This document shows positions 26,018-35,977 of a stretch of 64,000 bases of DNA, piece by piece. Position 1 is the stretch's first letter, and the number at the start of each line of letters is the position of its first letter. The notes under the pieces were generated by a model, which had not been told where the DNA came from, ran no database searches, and saw nothing but the letters and a program-made list of their open reading frames with translations. This stretch comes from Methylovorus sp. MM2 (GTDB lineage Bacteria; Pseudomonadota; Gammaproteobacteria; Burkholderiales; Methylophilaceae), in the NCBI RefSeq assembly GCF_001648895.1, contig NZ_LXUF01000001.1, positions 620,001 through 684,000 on the forward strand. Reading direction: 5' to 3'. The translations under genes were made by a program, and so were the position numbers.

Positions 26018-27397
26018 ATGATGAAAACCAACCGTAAACTACGCTTTCAGCTATTCATGCAAAACAGCATCTTTGTGCTGTTATTCCTATTATTCGTGTT
26101 TTTATTAGGCTTTTTGTCACACGAATATCATTACTCCCGTGATATCACGCAAGGGTCTCGCAATACGTTGACAGAAGGTAGTGTGAACGTATTGAAGCAG
26201 ATGGATGGTCCCGTTAATATCACGGTGTATGTCTCGCAGGATGATCAATATCGTAAGACGATCAATGACTTTGTTGCGCGCTATCAGCGCGCCAAAACCG
26301 ATGTGAAACTCAAATTCATCAACCCTGCTGAGGAGCCTAAATTGGCGCAAGAGGAGGGCATCCGCGCCGAAGGTGAGATGGTGGTTGAGTTCCAAAAACG
26401 TACTGAACATATGGTGCCGCCTTACATTGAGCAGGATATGACCAATCTGCTAGTGCGCTTATCTCGTAGCAACCAGCGCGCGGTGATGTACCTTGATGGC
26501 CATGGCGAACGTAACTTGATTGGCATCAAAAATCACGACCTCGGCGAATTCGGTAAACAACTTGAGAAAAAAGGCTTCAAGTTGGCTAATCCAGATTTGA
26601 CTATCGCTCAAGGGGTACCGAGCAATGGCGCGATGCTCGTCATCGCAGCACCTCAAGTGGATGTCAGCGATATTGAGGTTAAAAAGATCAAGGATTATCT
26701 TGATTCCGGCGGTAACCTGCTGTGGTTGCTGGATGATGAGAATATGCATGGACTTCAGACTATCGCTGAATACATCGGCCTACAGATCACACCGGGTATG
26801 GTAATCGATCTTTCATCTACGCAATATGGGGCGGACTCCAAGATCGCCTTTGCCAGCCAGTATGGTGAGCATGCGATTACCAAGAACTTTATGCTGCGTA
26901 CTTTGTTCCCTGAAGCACGCATGGTGAGTGCGCAAGGCTCTGAGGATAATGGCTGGAAGGTCAGCAACCTTGTCGAGGTTGCCCCCAATGGCTGGCTCGA
27001 AACGACCAAGATCGAAGCTGGTGACAAAGTCAAAGTCAGTTTTGATGATAAAAAAGACATACATGGCCCGATCAATATCGCGGTTGCGCTAGAGCGTAGT
27101 TATGGCAAGCGCGGTCAACGTATCGTTGTTGTTGGTAATGGTAATTTCCTATCCAATACGTTTATCGCCAATGGTGGAAACCTTGATCTTGGTGTGAATA
27201 TGGTGAACTGGCTGGCGGGTGACGATAGCCTGATTACGATTCAACCTAAACCGTTGAAAGATGTGAATATCGCTATCCCAGCGGATAACTGGAATAAGTT
27301 CCTCGCGATACTGGTGTTCTTCGGCTACCGTATTATCTTGCCGCTAATCCTCTTATTCGCAGGTGTTTATATCTGGTGGAAGCGTCGTAAAGCATGA
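26018..27397 (+). CDS. GldG-family ABC-associated auxiliary protein
   Basis: About 459 residues. An N-terminal TM helix (about 10-30, FVLLFLLFVFLLGFL) is followed by a large extracytoplasmic ABC_transp_aux/GldG domain (VYVSQDDQYRKTINDFVARYQRA, then MYLDGHGERNL) and a C-terminal TM helix with a basic tail (WWKRRKA). A longer frame opens at 25982 but would overlap the permease gene; CGGA 7 nt before the ATG at 26018 supports the shorter form. It overlaps the next gene by an ATGA. Confidence 0.85.
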   Translation: MMKTNRKLRFQLFMQNSIFVLLFLLFVFLLGFLSHEYHYSRDITQGSRNTLTEGSVNVLKQMDGPVNITVYVSQDDQYRKTINDFVARYQRAKTDVKLKFINPAEEPKLAQEEGIRAEGEMVVEFQKRTEHMVPPYIEQDMTNLLVRLSRSNQRAVMYLDGHGERNLIGIKNHDLGEFGKQLEKKGFKLANPDLTIAQGVPSNGAMLVIAAPQVDVSDIEVKKIKDYLDSGGNLLWLLDDENMHGLQTIAEYIGLQITPGMVIDLSSTQYGADSKIAFASQYGEHAITKNFMLRTLFPEARMVSAQGSEDNGWKVSNLVEVAPNGWLETTKIEAGDKVKVSFDDKKDIHGPINIAVALERSYGKRGQRIVVVGNGNFLSNTFIANGGNLDLGVNMVNWLAGDDSLITIQPKPLKDVNIAIPADNWNKFLAILVFFGYRIILPLILLFAGVYIWWKRRKA

Positions 27398-28272
27398 AGT
27401 CACGTTGGATAGTTAATCTTGTTCTTCTGTTGTTGATCGTGGGGATTGTTACTTTCCTGCATTTGCGCTCACAACCTGAAGCCGAAGGGCCGAAATCTTA
27501 TTCCGTCAGTGCTTTGAAGTTATCGGACTTCACTAAGCTGACGATCGACGATCCGTCTAAAGCATCGCGGGTGTTCGAGAAAGTTGATGGCTATTGGTAT
27601 ATCGTTCAGCCTTATAAAGCACGGGCAGACCAGATGTCGATACAACGCATCCTGTCTCTTGTTGCGGCTACTACCTCAGAGAAGTTTCCTGCGGTTGGGC
27701 TTGATCGTTTCGGTTTAGATACGCCAAGACTGAAGATCAAGATGAATGACGAAGAGTTTCTGTTCGGCACGTTCAACCCTGTCTCCGGCGAACAATATAT
27801 TGCCTATAAAGATACCGTTTACCTGCTATCGAATAGCTATTCTGATTATGCCGCTGTGCAGACAGAGGAGCTGATTGATAAGAACCTGCTCAAGCCTACA
27901 GAGAAGATTGCCGGGTTCGATCTTTCGCATCTGGAGCAGTGGGAGAAAACACGCTTGCAAGTTGATCTTACTGACGGCAAATGGACTATCTCGGTTGAAG
28001 GTGCCAAGCCAGACCAGAACGGAATGAACGAATGGCTGGATACCTACTGGACGCACATGGCCGTCAAGTCTGTCGAGCCATACACACCTAACCATCGTGC
28101 AAACTACCCATCATTTGAGGTTAAGCTGCAAGACGGTAGCAGGATTCATTTCGATAAGCTCGAAGAATCTCCTGAGCTCTTGCTGGGGCGTCCTGATGAA
28201 GGTATGTTGTACCATATTCAGTCAGATGTTGGTTTTAGCATGCTGAACCCGCCTCTCAATATTGCCAAATAA
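27394..28272 (+). CDS. DUF4340 domain protein of the GldG-type ABC operon
   Basis: 292 residues. One N-terminal TM helix (about 6-23) is followed by an extracytoplasmic beta-rich region with repeated DUF4340-like blocks (SVSALKLSDFTKLTIDDPSKASRVFEKVDGYWYIVQPYKARAD). It starts in the stop codon of the GldG-like gene (ATGA), so translation is coupled. DUF4340 proteins regularly accompany GldA/F/G-like genes; the biochemical role is not known. Confidence 0.85.
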   Translation: MKSRWIVNLVLLLLIVGIVTFLHLRSQPEAEGPKSYSVSALKLSDFTKLTIDDPSKASRVFEKVDGYWYIVQPYKARADQMSIQRILSLVAATTSEKFPAVGLDRFGLDTPRLKIKMNDEEFLFGTFNPVSGEQYIAYKDTVYLLSNSYSDYAAVQTEELIDKNLLKPTEKIAGFDLSHLEQWEKTRLQVDLTDGKWTISVEGAKPDQNGMNEWLDTYWTHMAVKSVEPYTPNHRANYPSFEVKLQDGSRIHFDKLEESPELLLGRPDEGMLYHIQSDVGFSMLNPPLNIAK

Positions 28273-28278
28273 GCAGAC

Positions 28279-29091
28279 ATGCCTGAGTTACCAGAGGTAG
28301 AGACTACACGACGTGGCCTGCTGCCTCTGGTAGGTAAGAATGTCCGGCAAGTCACTATCCGCAATCCCTCCTTGCGCTGGCCTATCCCAGGTCATCTGCC
28401 TGAAACGCTCGTCAATCAGCAATTGGTCGAGCTTACCCGCAGGTCTAAATACATTTTAGCGAGATTCAGTAACGGCACATTGATATTGCACCTCGGCATG
28501 TCTGGCCGCATATGCCTGTTGGCCAAAGATGAAGCACCTGCAAAGCACGATCACTTTGATATCCATTTTAACGATGGCCAAGTGTTGAGGCTGCGTGATC
28601 CACGACGTTTTGGTGCTGTGTTATGGGCGAGCGATGACCCTAGCCAGCACGTGCTGCTGAAAGTGCTGGGCTTAGAGCCATTGGATGACGAGTTTGATGG
28701 TGCGTGGCTGTACCGTAATATCCGTACCAGAAAATCGCCCATCAAGAATGTCATTATGGATAGCCATCTGGTGGTAGGCGTCGGTAATATCTATGCGAGT
28801 GAGTCATTATTCAGGGCTGGCATTGATCCGCAAACCCCGGCGAATAAAGTCAGTCAAGCGCGCTGTGATAAGCTGGTTATCGAGATCAAGCAGACATTGC
28901 GTGATGCCCTTGCCGCTGGCGGTAGCAGTCTACGCGATTTTTTCGGTGCGGATGGCAACCCGGGATATTTTCAGCAGACTTATAATGTTTACGGGCGTAC
29001 AGGTGAGCCTTGCCGCGTTTGTGAAACCAAGATTCAAACAGTCAGATTGGGGCAGCGATCCACATTTTACTGTGCCCGCTGCCAGCGCTGA
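28279..29091 (+). CDS. mutM: Formamidopyrimidine-DNA glycosylase (Fpg)
   Basis: 270 residues, standard length. It excises 8-oxoguanine and formamidopyrimidines and nicks the abasic site. The N-terminal catalytic block PELPEVETTRRGL (P2, E3) is intact, the H2TH region (VVGVGNIYASESLF) follows, and the C-terminal four-cysteine zinc finger reads C-x2-C then C-x2-C (CRVCETKIQ and YCARCQR). It starts 6 bp after the DUF4340 stop, so it may be transcribed with the ABC operon. Confidence 0.97.
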   Translation: MPELPEVETTRRGLLPLVGKNVRQVTIRNPSLRWPIPGHLPETLVNQQLVELTRRSKYILARFSNGTLILHLGMSGRICLLAKDEAPAKHDHFDIHFNDGQVLRLRDPRRFGAVLWASDDPSQHVLLKVLGLEPLDDEFDGAWLYRNIRTRKSPIKNVIMDSHLVVGVGNIYASESLFRAGIDPQTPANKVSQARCDKLVIEIKQTLRDALAAGGSSLRDFFGADGNPGYFQQTYNVYGRTGEPCRVCETKIQTVRLGQRSTFYCARCQR

Positions 29092-29168
29092 GTATTAATA
29101 CTGGTGCCATGGCAATTTGGCGTATGATTAACTTACAATATCAAGTGATGCCTCAAGGAACTTGTTAA

Positions 29169-29987
29169 ATGACTGCAACACCAGAGTCTCTCGAAGATTG
29201 GGTAGCTTTTCTTAGCAAGGCGGAAATCCCCGTGCTCAAGCATACGTCCAGGGAAATGGCGCGTTTGCAGGCTGATCCTGATTCGGTGAGTGGCAGGGCG
29301 ATCTCTTCTGTGGTGTTGCAAGACCCGATGATGGTGTTTCGCGTATTGCGTTATGCACAGACACATAAATCCGCCAGTCAGGTGCAAGATATCGTGCAGA
29401 TTGAGCATGTCGCTATGATGATGGGCACTGACCGATTCTTTCGTGAGTTGCCCCCCACTCTGCTGGTTGAAGATATCTTGCGTACACAACTGATGGCGCT
29501 TACGCATCTTCTTAAGCTGATTCGTCGCGCGCATCGTGCATCCCAATATGCGCTTGATTGGTCTGCTTTGCTGTATGACTTGCATTCTGAAGAGGTTGGC
29601 GTGGCGAGTTTGTTGCATGATCTGGCTGAGATGTTGATGTGGTGCTATGCACCGCAAAAAATGCTAAAGATATATGACATGCAGCATGCAGATAAGACCT
29701 TAAGAAGTCAGTCAGTACAGCTTGAGGTGCTCGGGTTCAAATTGATGGATTTGCAACGGGATTTGGCTGAGTCTTGTCAGTTGTCACCATTGCTGCGTAA
29801 ATTGATCCAAGAGGGTTCAGCCAAAGAGCAGCGCGTGAGAAATGTGACTTTAGCCGTGAATCTTGCGCGGCACTCAGCCAATGGGTGGGATGATGCCGCT
29901 TTGCCTGACGATTATCGCGATATATCCGAATTGCTGCGGGTCGATGTGAGCAGGGTAAAGCAGATCATTGGCGTACCCGCTGATTAA
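29169..29987 (+). CDS. HDOD-domain protein
   Basis: 272 residues. Most of the protein is a single HDOD-like helical domain (SGRAISSVVLQDPMMVFRVLRYAQ, then a VASLLHDLAEMLMWCYAP HD-like block). HDOD proteins are HD-superfamily relatives that usually lack catalytic metal ligands and act in signalling or regulation. No output domain is visible. It lies between mutM and the convergent ubiB gene, ending 5 bp from its stop. Confidence 0.8.
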   Translation: MTATPESLEDWVAFLSKAEIPVLKHTSREMARLQADPDSVSGRAISSVVLQDPMMVFRVLRYAQTHKSASQVQDIVQIEHVAMMMGTDRFFRELPPTLLVEDILRTQLMALTHLLKLIRRAHRASQYALDWSALLYDLHSEEVGVASLLHDLAEMLMWCYAPQKMLKIYDMQHADKTLRSQSVQLEVLGFKLMDLQRDLAESCQLSPLLRKLIQEGSAKEQRVRNVTLAVNLARHSANGWDDAALPDDYRDISELLRVDVSRVKQIIGVPAD

Positions 29988-29992
29988 GCTAT

Positions 29993-31516
29993 TTAAAAGT
30001 AACGTATCAATTCAAGTATCAGCAGGCCAAAAAGCGCGATCGCAATAATGCTTACTGCCCATGATTGGCGCTTGTACTGACGACGTATCAATTCAAGTTC
30101 GATTGCAATCAGTGCGTTATTATCACGTTGCAGATAGGCATCTAGCCTACGGGGAAGTTGCGGCAAGATAGAACCCCATAGTGGCGCTTCTGCCTTGATT
30201 TTTTCTACCACGCTTCGCCAGCCGACCTGTTCTGACATCCAGCGTTCCAGATAAGGCCGCGCTGTTTTCCATAAGTCCAGTTCAGGGTCTAGATCACGTC
30301 CCAGACCTTCAACATTCAATAATGTCTTTTGCAGCATGGCAAGCTGAGGTTGTATCTCGACGCCAAAACGGCGCGATGTTTGGAATAGCCGCAACAAGAC
30401 TTTGCCAAAGGAGATTTCTTTAAGCGGTTTGTCGAAGATCGGTTCGCACACGGCGCGAATGGCGGTTTCAAATTCGTCTATCGGCGTATCTTTCGGCGCC
30501 CAGCCGGATTCGATATGCGCGCGCGCGACTTCGCGATAATCCCGGCGGAAGAATGCCAGAAAATTGCGCGCCAAATATTGCTTATCTACCTCGTTAAGCG
30601 CGCCCATGATGCCGAAATCGAGCGCTACATAGCGTCCGTCATCAGCCACTTGAATATTCCCGGGATGCATATCGGCATGAAAGAATCCATCACGAAACAC
30701 TTGGGTAAAGAATATCTCTACGCCATCGCGCGCCAGTTTGGGAATATCCACGCCGATGCTGATCAAATGGCTCACATGGCTGATAGGCGTGCCATCCATA
30801 CGCTCCATGACCATGACTTGTTCATGGCAAAAATCCCAATGCACTTCAGGCACCAGTAATAGCTTCTTATCAGCAAAATTCCGCCCTAACAGGCTGCAGT
30901 TTGCAGCTTCTAGCATCAGGTCTAGTTCACTATGGATATGTTTGGAGAATTCCGCGACAACTTCGCGCGGTTTAAGCCGTTTGCCATCCGCAGAAACTTT
31001 CTGGAAAAGCCACGCAGCAGTATCCAGTAACGCCAGATCTTTCTCAATCACGACGCTGATTCCCGGCCTTAACACTTTAACCGCGACGGGCGTGCCATCA
31101 GGCAGGTGCGCAAAATGCACCTGTGCCACAGATGCGCTTGCAACAGGCGTTACATCGAATTGCTGGAATACCTCATGTATCGGCCTGCCAAAGGATGATT
31201 CGATGATCAGCACTACGGATTCATAATCAAAAGGCGGTACACGGTCTTGCAGTTTTGCCAGCTCATCCGCGATATCAAGCGGGATCAAGTCGCGCCTTGT
31301 TGAGAGCATCTGGCCGAATTTAACAAAAATCGGGCCTAATGCCTCCAGCGCAAGCCTTAGTCGTTCGCCTCTTGGGGATGATTGTGTATTGCGCCAAAAC
31401 AGCGCCGCACGAAATGGTTTTTGAAACGGCTTTAACCTTGTATAGCCAAGGATGAAGTCATCCAAACCGTAGCGTACAGTGATAGAGATGATCTTTAAAA
31501 GACGGAAGAAACGCAT
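29993..31516 (-). CDS. ubiB: Ubiquinone biosynthesis protein UbiB (ABC1/COQ8 atypical kinase)
   Basis: 507 residues. It is an ATPase/kinase-like membrane protein needed for ubiquinone synthesis. The ABC1 signatures are visible: the KxGQ motif ([14 protein letters not shown]), the alanine-rich loop [11 protein letters not shown], the lysine in AVKVLRPG, and the HADMHPGNI and DFGIMG catalytic blocks. A C-terminal TM segment (about 487-505) anchors it. It lies 8 bp after ubiJ in the ubiE-ubiJ-ubiB operon, the standard proteobacterial order. Confidence 0.96.
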   Translation of the reverse strand: MRFFRLLKIISITVRYGLDDFILGYTRLKPFQKPFRAALFWRNTQSSPRGERLRLALEALGPIFVKFGQMLSTRRDLIPLDIADELAKLQDRVPPFDYESVVLIIESSFGRPIHEVFQQFDVTPVASASVAQVHFAHLPDGTPVAVKVLRPGISVVIEKDLALLDTAAWLFQKVSADGKRLKPREVVAEFSKHIHSELDLMLEAANCSLLGRNFADKKLLLVPEVHWDFCHEQVMVMERMDGTPISHVSHLISIGVDIPKLARDGVEIFFTQVFRDGFFHADMHPGNIQVADDGRYVALDFGIMGALNEVDKQYLARNFLAFFRRDYREVARAHIESGWAPKDTPIDEFETAIRAVCEPIFDKPLKEISFGKVLLRLFQTSRRFGVEIQPQLAMLQKTLLNVEGLGRDLDPELDLWKTARPYLERWMSEQVGWRSVVEKIKAEAPLWGSILPQLPRRLDAYLQRDNNALIAIELELIRRQYKRQSWAVSIIAIALFGLLILELIRYF

Positions 31517-31524
31517 CAGTGCTC

Positions 31525-32151
31525 TTATTTTTCTTTTTCGGTAATCAGGCTAGGGGTCTCAAGGCCAGTGATCGCGGATAACCTATCTGTGATCTTTTCC
31601 AGACGCTTATCCATGCGCTCCATATCGTCACGCAGTGTATCGACTTCGTTATTGAATTTCTCCACATGACGTTTTTTTGCGATCAGTGGTTCTTCTTCCT
31701 GCCAATATTCTGCAAACATCTCAGCGATATTGATCGATTGCTTTTTAACTTCTGACGATGCCTTGCGTGCAAACTCACTGACTTGATGTGCGGGAATATC
31801 ACCAATGACCTTGCTTAAGTCTTCTTCATAATCCCACGATATGTTCTGTAATACTTTGGCAAGTGCAGTGGCAAGCTCTGTATCACCCTGCAAATCTACC
31901 AGCGTCGTCGCTGTTTCATCTTTTGCCAACAAGCGTAATGCTATAGTTGGTGGAACAGTGATGGTTGCATCAACAGCGGCCGTCTCGCCCGCGATCGCTA
32001 GCCCACCATCCTCAAGTATCGTCAGCGTGGCACTGACAGGCGGTATCCTGAATAAGATGGATTTTCCGCCAAAATCGCGTAGTTCTTTTCTGGCCCAGCT
32101 ATTTTGGCTGATCAAATGGTTTAATAATCGGGTAAGTATCGGTTTGAACAT
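31525..32151 (-). CDS. ubiJ: Ubiquinone biosynthesis accessory factor UbiJ (SCP2 domain)
   Basis: 208 residues. An N-terminal SCP2-like lipid-binding domain (about 15-110) is followed by a C-terminal coiled coil (about 150-195, with [22 protein letters not shown]). UbiJ binds quinone intermediates in a soluble complex in E. coli. Identification rests on the domain architecture and its position between ubiE and ubiB. Confidence 0.9.
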   Translation of the reverse strand: MFKPILTRLLNHLISQNSWARKELRDFGGKSILFRIPPVSATLTILEDGGLAIAGETAAVDATITVPPTIALRLLAKDETATTLVDLQGDTELATALAKVLQNISWDYEEDLSKVIGDIPAHQVSEFARKASSEVKKQSINIAEMFAEYWQEEEPLIAKKRHVEKFNNEVDTLRDDMERMDKRLEKITDRLSAITGLETPSLITEKEK

Positions 32152-32160
32152 GATCGCGTA

Positions 32161-32901
32161 TTAGATTTTCCAACCTTTGTGCAGGGCGACTACACCGGCT
32201 GCCAGATTGTAATAGTCAACTTTAGCCAACCCTGCATCCAGCATCATTTGCTTGAGTGTCTCCTGGTCAGGGTGCATGCGGATAGATTCAGCCAGATATT
32301 GATAGCTATCTGCATCCTTGGCAAAGAGCTTGCCCATGATTGGCAATAGTTTGAATGAATATATGTCGTAGAGTGGCGCCAATGGTTTCCATACTTGAGA
32401 GAACTCCAGCACCAGCAATCGCCCACCTACTTTTAAAACACGCTGCATCTCTGCCAGAGCGCGGTCTTTATGGGTCATGTTGCGGAGCCCAAAAGCCACG
32501 ATCACGCAATCAAAGTATTGGTCAGGAAAGGGCAGTTTTTCTGCATCGCATTGCAGTGCTGGCACAGCAACGCCATCATCTATCAGCCGATCGCGGCCAA
32601 CGGCAAGCATCGATGCGTTGATGTCTGTCAGGACAACTTCACCTGTCCCCCCGATCTTTTTCGCGAATAACCTTGAAAGGTCACCGCTGCCGCCTGCGAC
32701 ATCCAATACACGATCACCTTTTTTAACGCCGCTGACTTCAACAGCAAAGTGTTTCCATGTGCGATGCAGGCCTGCTGACATCACATCATTCATCAAATCG
32801 TATTTACGTGCGACGGAGTGGAATACTTCACCGACCTTGCGCGCCTTTTCGCTCTCGGCGACTGTCTTGAAGCCAAAATGGGTCTGTGCTTTATCTGACA
32901 T
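32161..32901 (-). CDS. ubiE: Ubiquinone/menaquinone methyltransferase UbiE
   Basis: 246 residues; an SAM-dependent C-methyltransferase of ubiquinone (and, where present, menaquinone) synthesis. The start ([33 protein letters not shown]) is diagnostic. SAM motif I is [12 protein letters not shown], and the conserved [24 protein letters not shown] block follows. It is first in the ubiE-ubiJ-ubiB operon; the DUF971 gene lies 50 bp upstream on the same strand. Confidence 0.97.
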   Translation of the reverse strand: MSDKAQTHFGFKTVAESEKARKVGEVFHSVARKYDLMNDVMSAGLHRTWKHFAVEVSGVKKGDRVLDVAGGSGDLSRLFAKKIGGTGEVVLTDINASMLAVGRDRLIDDGVAVPALQCDAEKLPFPDQYFDCVIVAFGLRNMTHKDRALAEMQRVLKVGGRLLVLEFSQVWKPLAPLYDIYSFKLLPIMGKLFAKDADSYQYLAESIRMHPDQETLKQMMLDAGLAKVDYYNLAAGVVALHKGWKI

Positions 32902-32951
32902 CTAATAAAATCCTTATTCTTGCCAAGTTACTCAAGTCGCCAAGCGCTGAT

Positions 32952-33332
32952 CTATTGGGGAATCTTGCGCTTGATACCTGCAGCGTCAAGTTTACCTATA
33001 TATTCCAGCCACAGTGCTTCATAGTGCTTTGCCAACTCGTAAAGATAATCCCATGAGTACAACCCGGTATCGTGGCCATCTGAAAATCTAAGTTTGACAG
33101 CATATTGGCCTACAGGCTCTATGCCTACAATATTGACGTCTTCCTTGCCTATTTGCAGCACTTCCTGACCGTGTCCATGACCACGAACCTCAGCAGAAGG
33201 GGAATACACACGCAAGAATTCGCAGGACAACATGCAGGTCGTATTGTCATCGAACGATATCTCCAGCAAACGCGATTTTTGATGCAAGCGGATATCTGTG
33301 GGGCGTGGACTATCTGGATTAAGGCCGCTCAT
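32952..33332 (-). CDS. DUF971 domain protein
   Basis: 126 residues. The single domain matches the DUF971/gamma-butyrobetaine hydroxylase N-terminal-like fold (IRLHQKSRLLEISFDD, a CEFLRVYSPSAEVRGHG block and YAVKLRFSDGHDTGLYSWDYL). The family includes proteins linked to iron-sulfur or metal handling, but no function is proven here. It is the first gene upstream of ubiE on the same strand, a common neighbourhood in Betaproteobacteria. Confidence 0.88.
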   Translation of the reverse strand: MSGLNPDSPRPTDIRLHQKSRLLEISFDDNTTCMLSCEFLRVYSPSAEVRGHGHGQEVLQIGKEDVNIVGIEPVGQYAVKLRFSDGHDTGLYSWDYLYELAKHYEALWLEYIGKLDAAGIKRKIPQ

Positions 33333-33482
33333 CTGCGATTAAGGCAATTATCAGCATGTAAAATATAGATGATAGCAGAATCGATATCTCTAGTATCTGT
33401 TACCTAGTTCACAGGTTTTGACGAGATTAAGACAAATGTGACAAATTTTGCGCATAAAACATGCTTTATACGTCTGATTCAT

Positions 33483-33510
33483 TTGACTAATTCCGCTCCC
33501 ATGCTAGAGT
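33483..33510 (+). promoter_or_regulatory. Candidate sigma-70 promoter of the dynamin-like gene
   Basis: TTGACT (33483-33488), a 16-bp spacer, then TAGAGT (33505-33510), 35 bp before the ATG of the GTPase gene. The match to consensus is moderate. Confidence 0.4.
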
Positions 33511-33545
33511 TACAGCCACTACTATAAAAGTAATCAGGGTTAATC

Positions 33546-35510
33546 ATGGCTGAAAACAAGCTTGCGCAGCACTTTGCCGCCTACACAGAATGGCGAAAAG
33601 GGCTGGTTGATACTATCTGCGACTATCGCAGCTGGTTAAATGAGCAAGAGCTGAATGACTCGCAGATCGATCAACGTATCCAATATCTGCTGGAGCGTTT
33701 GCGTGAAGATAAACTGAATGTCGCTTTTGTCGCCGAATTCTCGCGCGGTAAGTCAGAACTGATCAACGCGATTTTCTTCGCAGGATATGGTCAGCGTTTA
33801 CTTCCCTCGAGCGCAGGGCGCACCACGATGTGTCCTACCGAACTTCTGTATGACCCAAGCAAGCCAACCTCATTACAACTGCTGCCCATTGAAACACGGG
33901 CATCTGACGCAACGACTACTGAATATAAGCGCTACCCTGATGAGTGGCAGGTATTTGAGTTCGATGTAGACAACAGCGATAGCATGGTTGCTGCATTCAA
34001 GGAAGTTAGCCGCACTAAACGCGTCACCGTTGCTGAAGCCGAGCGCTATGGTCTTTATGACCCTAGCAGCGAAGATGATGCCATGAGCCTGAATAGTGAT
34101 GGCAGTATTGATGTACCAGCATGGCGCTATGCTGTGATCAATTTCCCGCATCCATTGCTTGAGCAGGGTTTAGTGATTCTTGATACCCCAGGCTTGAATG
34201 CCATCGGTACCGAGCCAGAGTTGACGCTCAATATGTTGCCAAATGCGCATGCCGTTTTATTCATTCTGGCTGCCGATACTGGTGTGACTAAATCTGAGAT
34301 TGACGTATGGCGCCAATATATCAGTGGCACGCGCTGGAAACAAAAAGGCCGCCTTGCTGTTCTTAACAAGATCGATGGCTTATGGGATGACCTAAAGAAT
34401 GAAGCAGAGATCGAGCAGGAGATCACTAAGCAACTGAGCACTAGTGCAGAGTTGCTTGGCTTGAATAGTAACCAGATATTCCCTATTTCTGCGCAAAAAG
34501 GGTTGCTGGCTAAAGTCACTAAAGACGACGAACTGCTATTGAAGAGTCGTCTACCTGCGTTGGAAAAAGCGCTTTCGAGTGAGTTGATTCCATCTAAAAA
34601 AGATATCGTGCGTGATAATACGCAAAGTGAACTTGACGATCTGGTTAAGAATTCACAGATGATTCTTGAGTCTCGCTTACATGGCCTCACCGAGCAATTG
34701 GATGAGCTCAAAGGCCTGCGCGGTAAGAATGAAGATGTTGTCGAGCATATGATGAACAAGGTCAAGCTTGATAAGGAAAACTTTGAAAAAGGTCTACAGC
34801 GTTTTCAGGCCTTGCGAAGTGTGTTCTCGCAGCATGCCAACCATTTGTTTACCCTGCTCGGCATGGAAGCATTAAGATCACAAGTGACCGTCACGCGCGA
34901 TAATATGATTGCGGCCAAGTTCACTAAGAGCATTCGTACCGCGATGGATGACTTCTTCACGGATATTAAATCCCGCCTACTAAAATCAGATGCGCAAATT
35001 GATGAAATCAAGCAAATGATGGACGCAATGTACGACAAGTTCTCCAAAGAACATGGTCTGCGTAAATCCGATGCGCCTACATTTTCTACATTAAGATACC
35101 AGAAAGAAATTGCAAAACTGGAGCGTGCATATAAAGAACAGTTTAATACGATGTTCAATATGATTGCCAATGAGAAAATGACATTAACTTCTAAATTCTT
35201 TGAGACTTTGGCTAGCCGTGTGATCCATGTTTATGAAGTGGCAAATCGCGATGTTGAAAATTGGCTGAAAGCTGTTATTTCCCCAATGGAATCGCAAGTG
35301 CGCGAGCATCAACTTCAACTGCGCCGTCGTCTTGAAAGTATCAAGCGCATCTATAAGGCAACTGACACCTTGGAAGACCGTATCACAGAGCTTGAGAATA
35401 TCGAGAAGAGTATTCAGGCGCAGGCTTCAGATCTTAAGATACTTCGTCAGCATATGATGAATGCACTCGCTATCGAGTCGTCTGAGGAAGCCCAAGCGCA
35501 AGTGGCATGA
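33546..35510 (+). CDS. Bacterial dynamin-like GTPase
   Basis: 654 residues. The N-terminal GTPase domain has the G1 loop EFSRGKSEL (K69, S70), the DTPGLNAIG G3 motif and the NKIDGLWDD G4 motif. The remaining half is a long helical stalk with coiled-coil character (about 350-440 and 590-645) and no obvious TM segment. Bacterial dynamins remodel or tether membranes; some act in stress or phage responses. The RGK-type P-loop is typical of a proteobacterial subgroup with unknown cargo. It overlaps the downstream ccoS gene by ATGA, so the two are translationally coupled, which is an unexpected partnership. Confidence 0.88.
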   Translation: MAENKLAQHFAAYTEWRKGLVDTICDYRSWLNEQELNDSQIDQRIQYLLERLREDKLNVAFVAEFSRGKSELINAIFFAGYGQRLLPSSAGRTTMCPTELLYDPSKPTSLQLLPIETRASDATTTEYKRYPDEWQVFEFDVDNSDSMVAAFKEVSRTKRVTVAEAERYGLYDPSSEDDAMSLNSDGSIDVPAWRYAVINFPHPLLEQGLVILDTPGLNAIGTEPELTLNMLPNAHAVLFILAADTGVTKSEIDVWRQYISGTRWKQKGRLAVLNKIDGLWDDLKNEAEIEQEITKQLSTSAELLGLNSNQIFPISAQKGLLAKVTKDDELLLKSRLPALEKALSSELIPSKKDIVRDNTQSELDDLVKNSQMILESRLHGLTEQLDELKGLRGKNEDVVEHMMNKVKLDKENFEKGLQRFQALRSVFSQHANHLFTLLGMEALRSQVTVTRDNMIAAKFTKSIRTAMDDFFTDIKSRLLKSDAQIDEIKQMMDAMYDKFSKEHGLRKSDAPTFSTLRYQKEIAKLERAYKEQFNTMFNMIANEKMTLTSKFFETLASRVIHVYEVANRDVENWLKAVISPMESQVREHQLQLRRRLESIKRIYKATDTLEDRITELENIEKSIQAQASDLKILRQHMMNALAIESSEEAQAQVA

Positions 35511-35722
35511 CATTAGCAACCCTGCTTTTCCTGCTTGGCATTACGCTAATTTTTGTGGGGATAGCAGCGGCAGGCATATTCTGGGCCATCAAAAATGGTC
35601 AATATGATGATCTTGAAGGCCCCGCCCAACGGATATTAATGGATGATGATGACCCGATGATTCCATTTAACCGCTTGAAGCAGAATGCCAATCAGCATAA
35701 AATAAACGAAAATTCAGATTAG
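35507..35722 (+). CDS. ccoS: Cbb3-type cytochrome oxidase maturation protein CcoS
   Basis: 71 residues. One N-terminal TM helix (about 4-27) is followed by the CcoS hallmark FWAIKNGQYDDLEGPAQRILMDDD. CcoS is needed for haem insertion into cbb3 oxidases and is normally in a ccoGHIS cluster. Here no cco genes are nearby; the gene is coupled to a dynamin-like GTPase upstream and to a 42-residue membrane peptide downstream. Either the oxidase genes are elsewhere or this copy serves another oxidase. Confidence 0.85.
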   Translation: MTLATLLFLLGITLIFVGIAAAGIFWAIKNGQYDDLEGPAQRILMDDDDPMIPFNRLKQNANQHKINENSD

Positions 35723-35732
35723 GGTTGATGCA

Positions 35733-35861
35733 ATGAAGCTCGATGTAAGCAAAGAAGAATTGAAATCGTGGTTTAGTTTTGCCAATGCGCCATTGAGTAT
35801 TGTGGTCATACTCATCACATGGTCATGGCTAAGCTTTTTATCTGTCATCATCTTTGGTTGA
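35733..35861 (+). CDS. 42-residue single-helix membrane peptide
   Basis: A short frame 10 bp after ccoS with an AGGG site 8 nt upstream. The peptide has a charged amphipathic N-terminus (MKLDVSKEELKSWF) and one TM helix (about 20-42, APLSIVVILITWSW onwards). It is followed by a strong terminator, so it ends the dynamin-ccoS transcript. No family was recognised. Its size and membrane topology would suit a small oxidase or assembly subunit; this is inference. Confidence 0.6.
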   Translation: MKLDVSKEELKSWFSFANAPLSIVVILITWSWLSFLSVIIFG

Positions 35862-35891
35862 TTTGACTGATTCCCTAGCAAAAATATAAAT

Positions 35892-35918
35892 AAAAAAGGC
35901 TGCATATGCAGCCTTTTT
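35892..35918. terminator. Bidirectional terminator between the ccoS operon and rpoH
   Basis: Stem AAAAAAGGCTGC/GCAGCCTTTTTT around an ATAT loop. T-runs on both strands let it end the dynamin-ccoS transcript and the convergent rpoH transcript. Confidence 0.92.
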
Positions 35919-35977
35919 TATTTATACCTGATACTTAGTTTCGAGCCAGCAGAGCTTCTATAATGTGTCTGGTGAAA

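Noticed and set aside
34127-34765. A 212-codon minus-strand frame inside the dynamin-like gene
   Set aside because: It is antisense to the conserved GTPase domain, has no family features and is Ser/Arg-rich as shadow frames often are.
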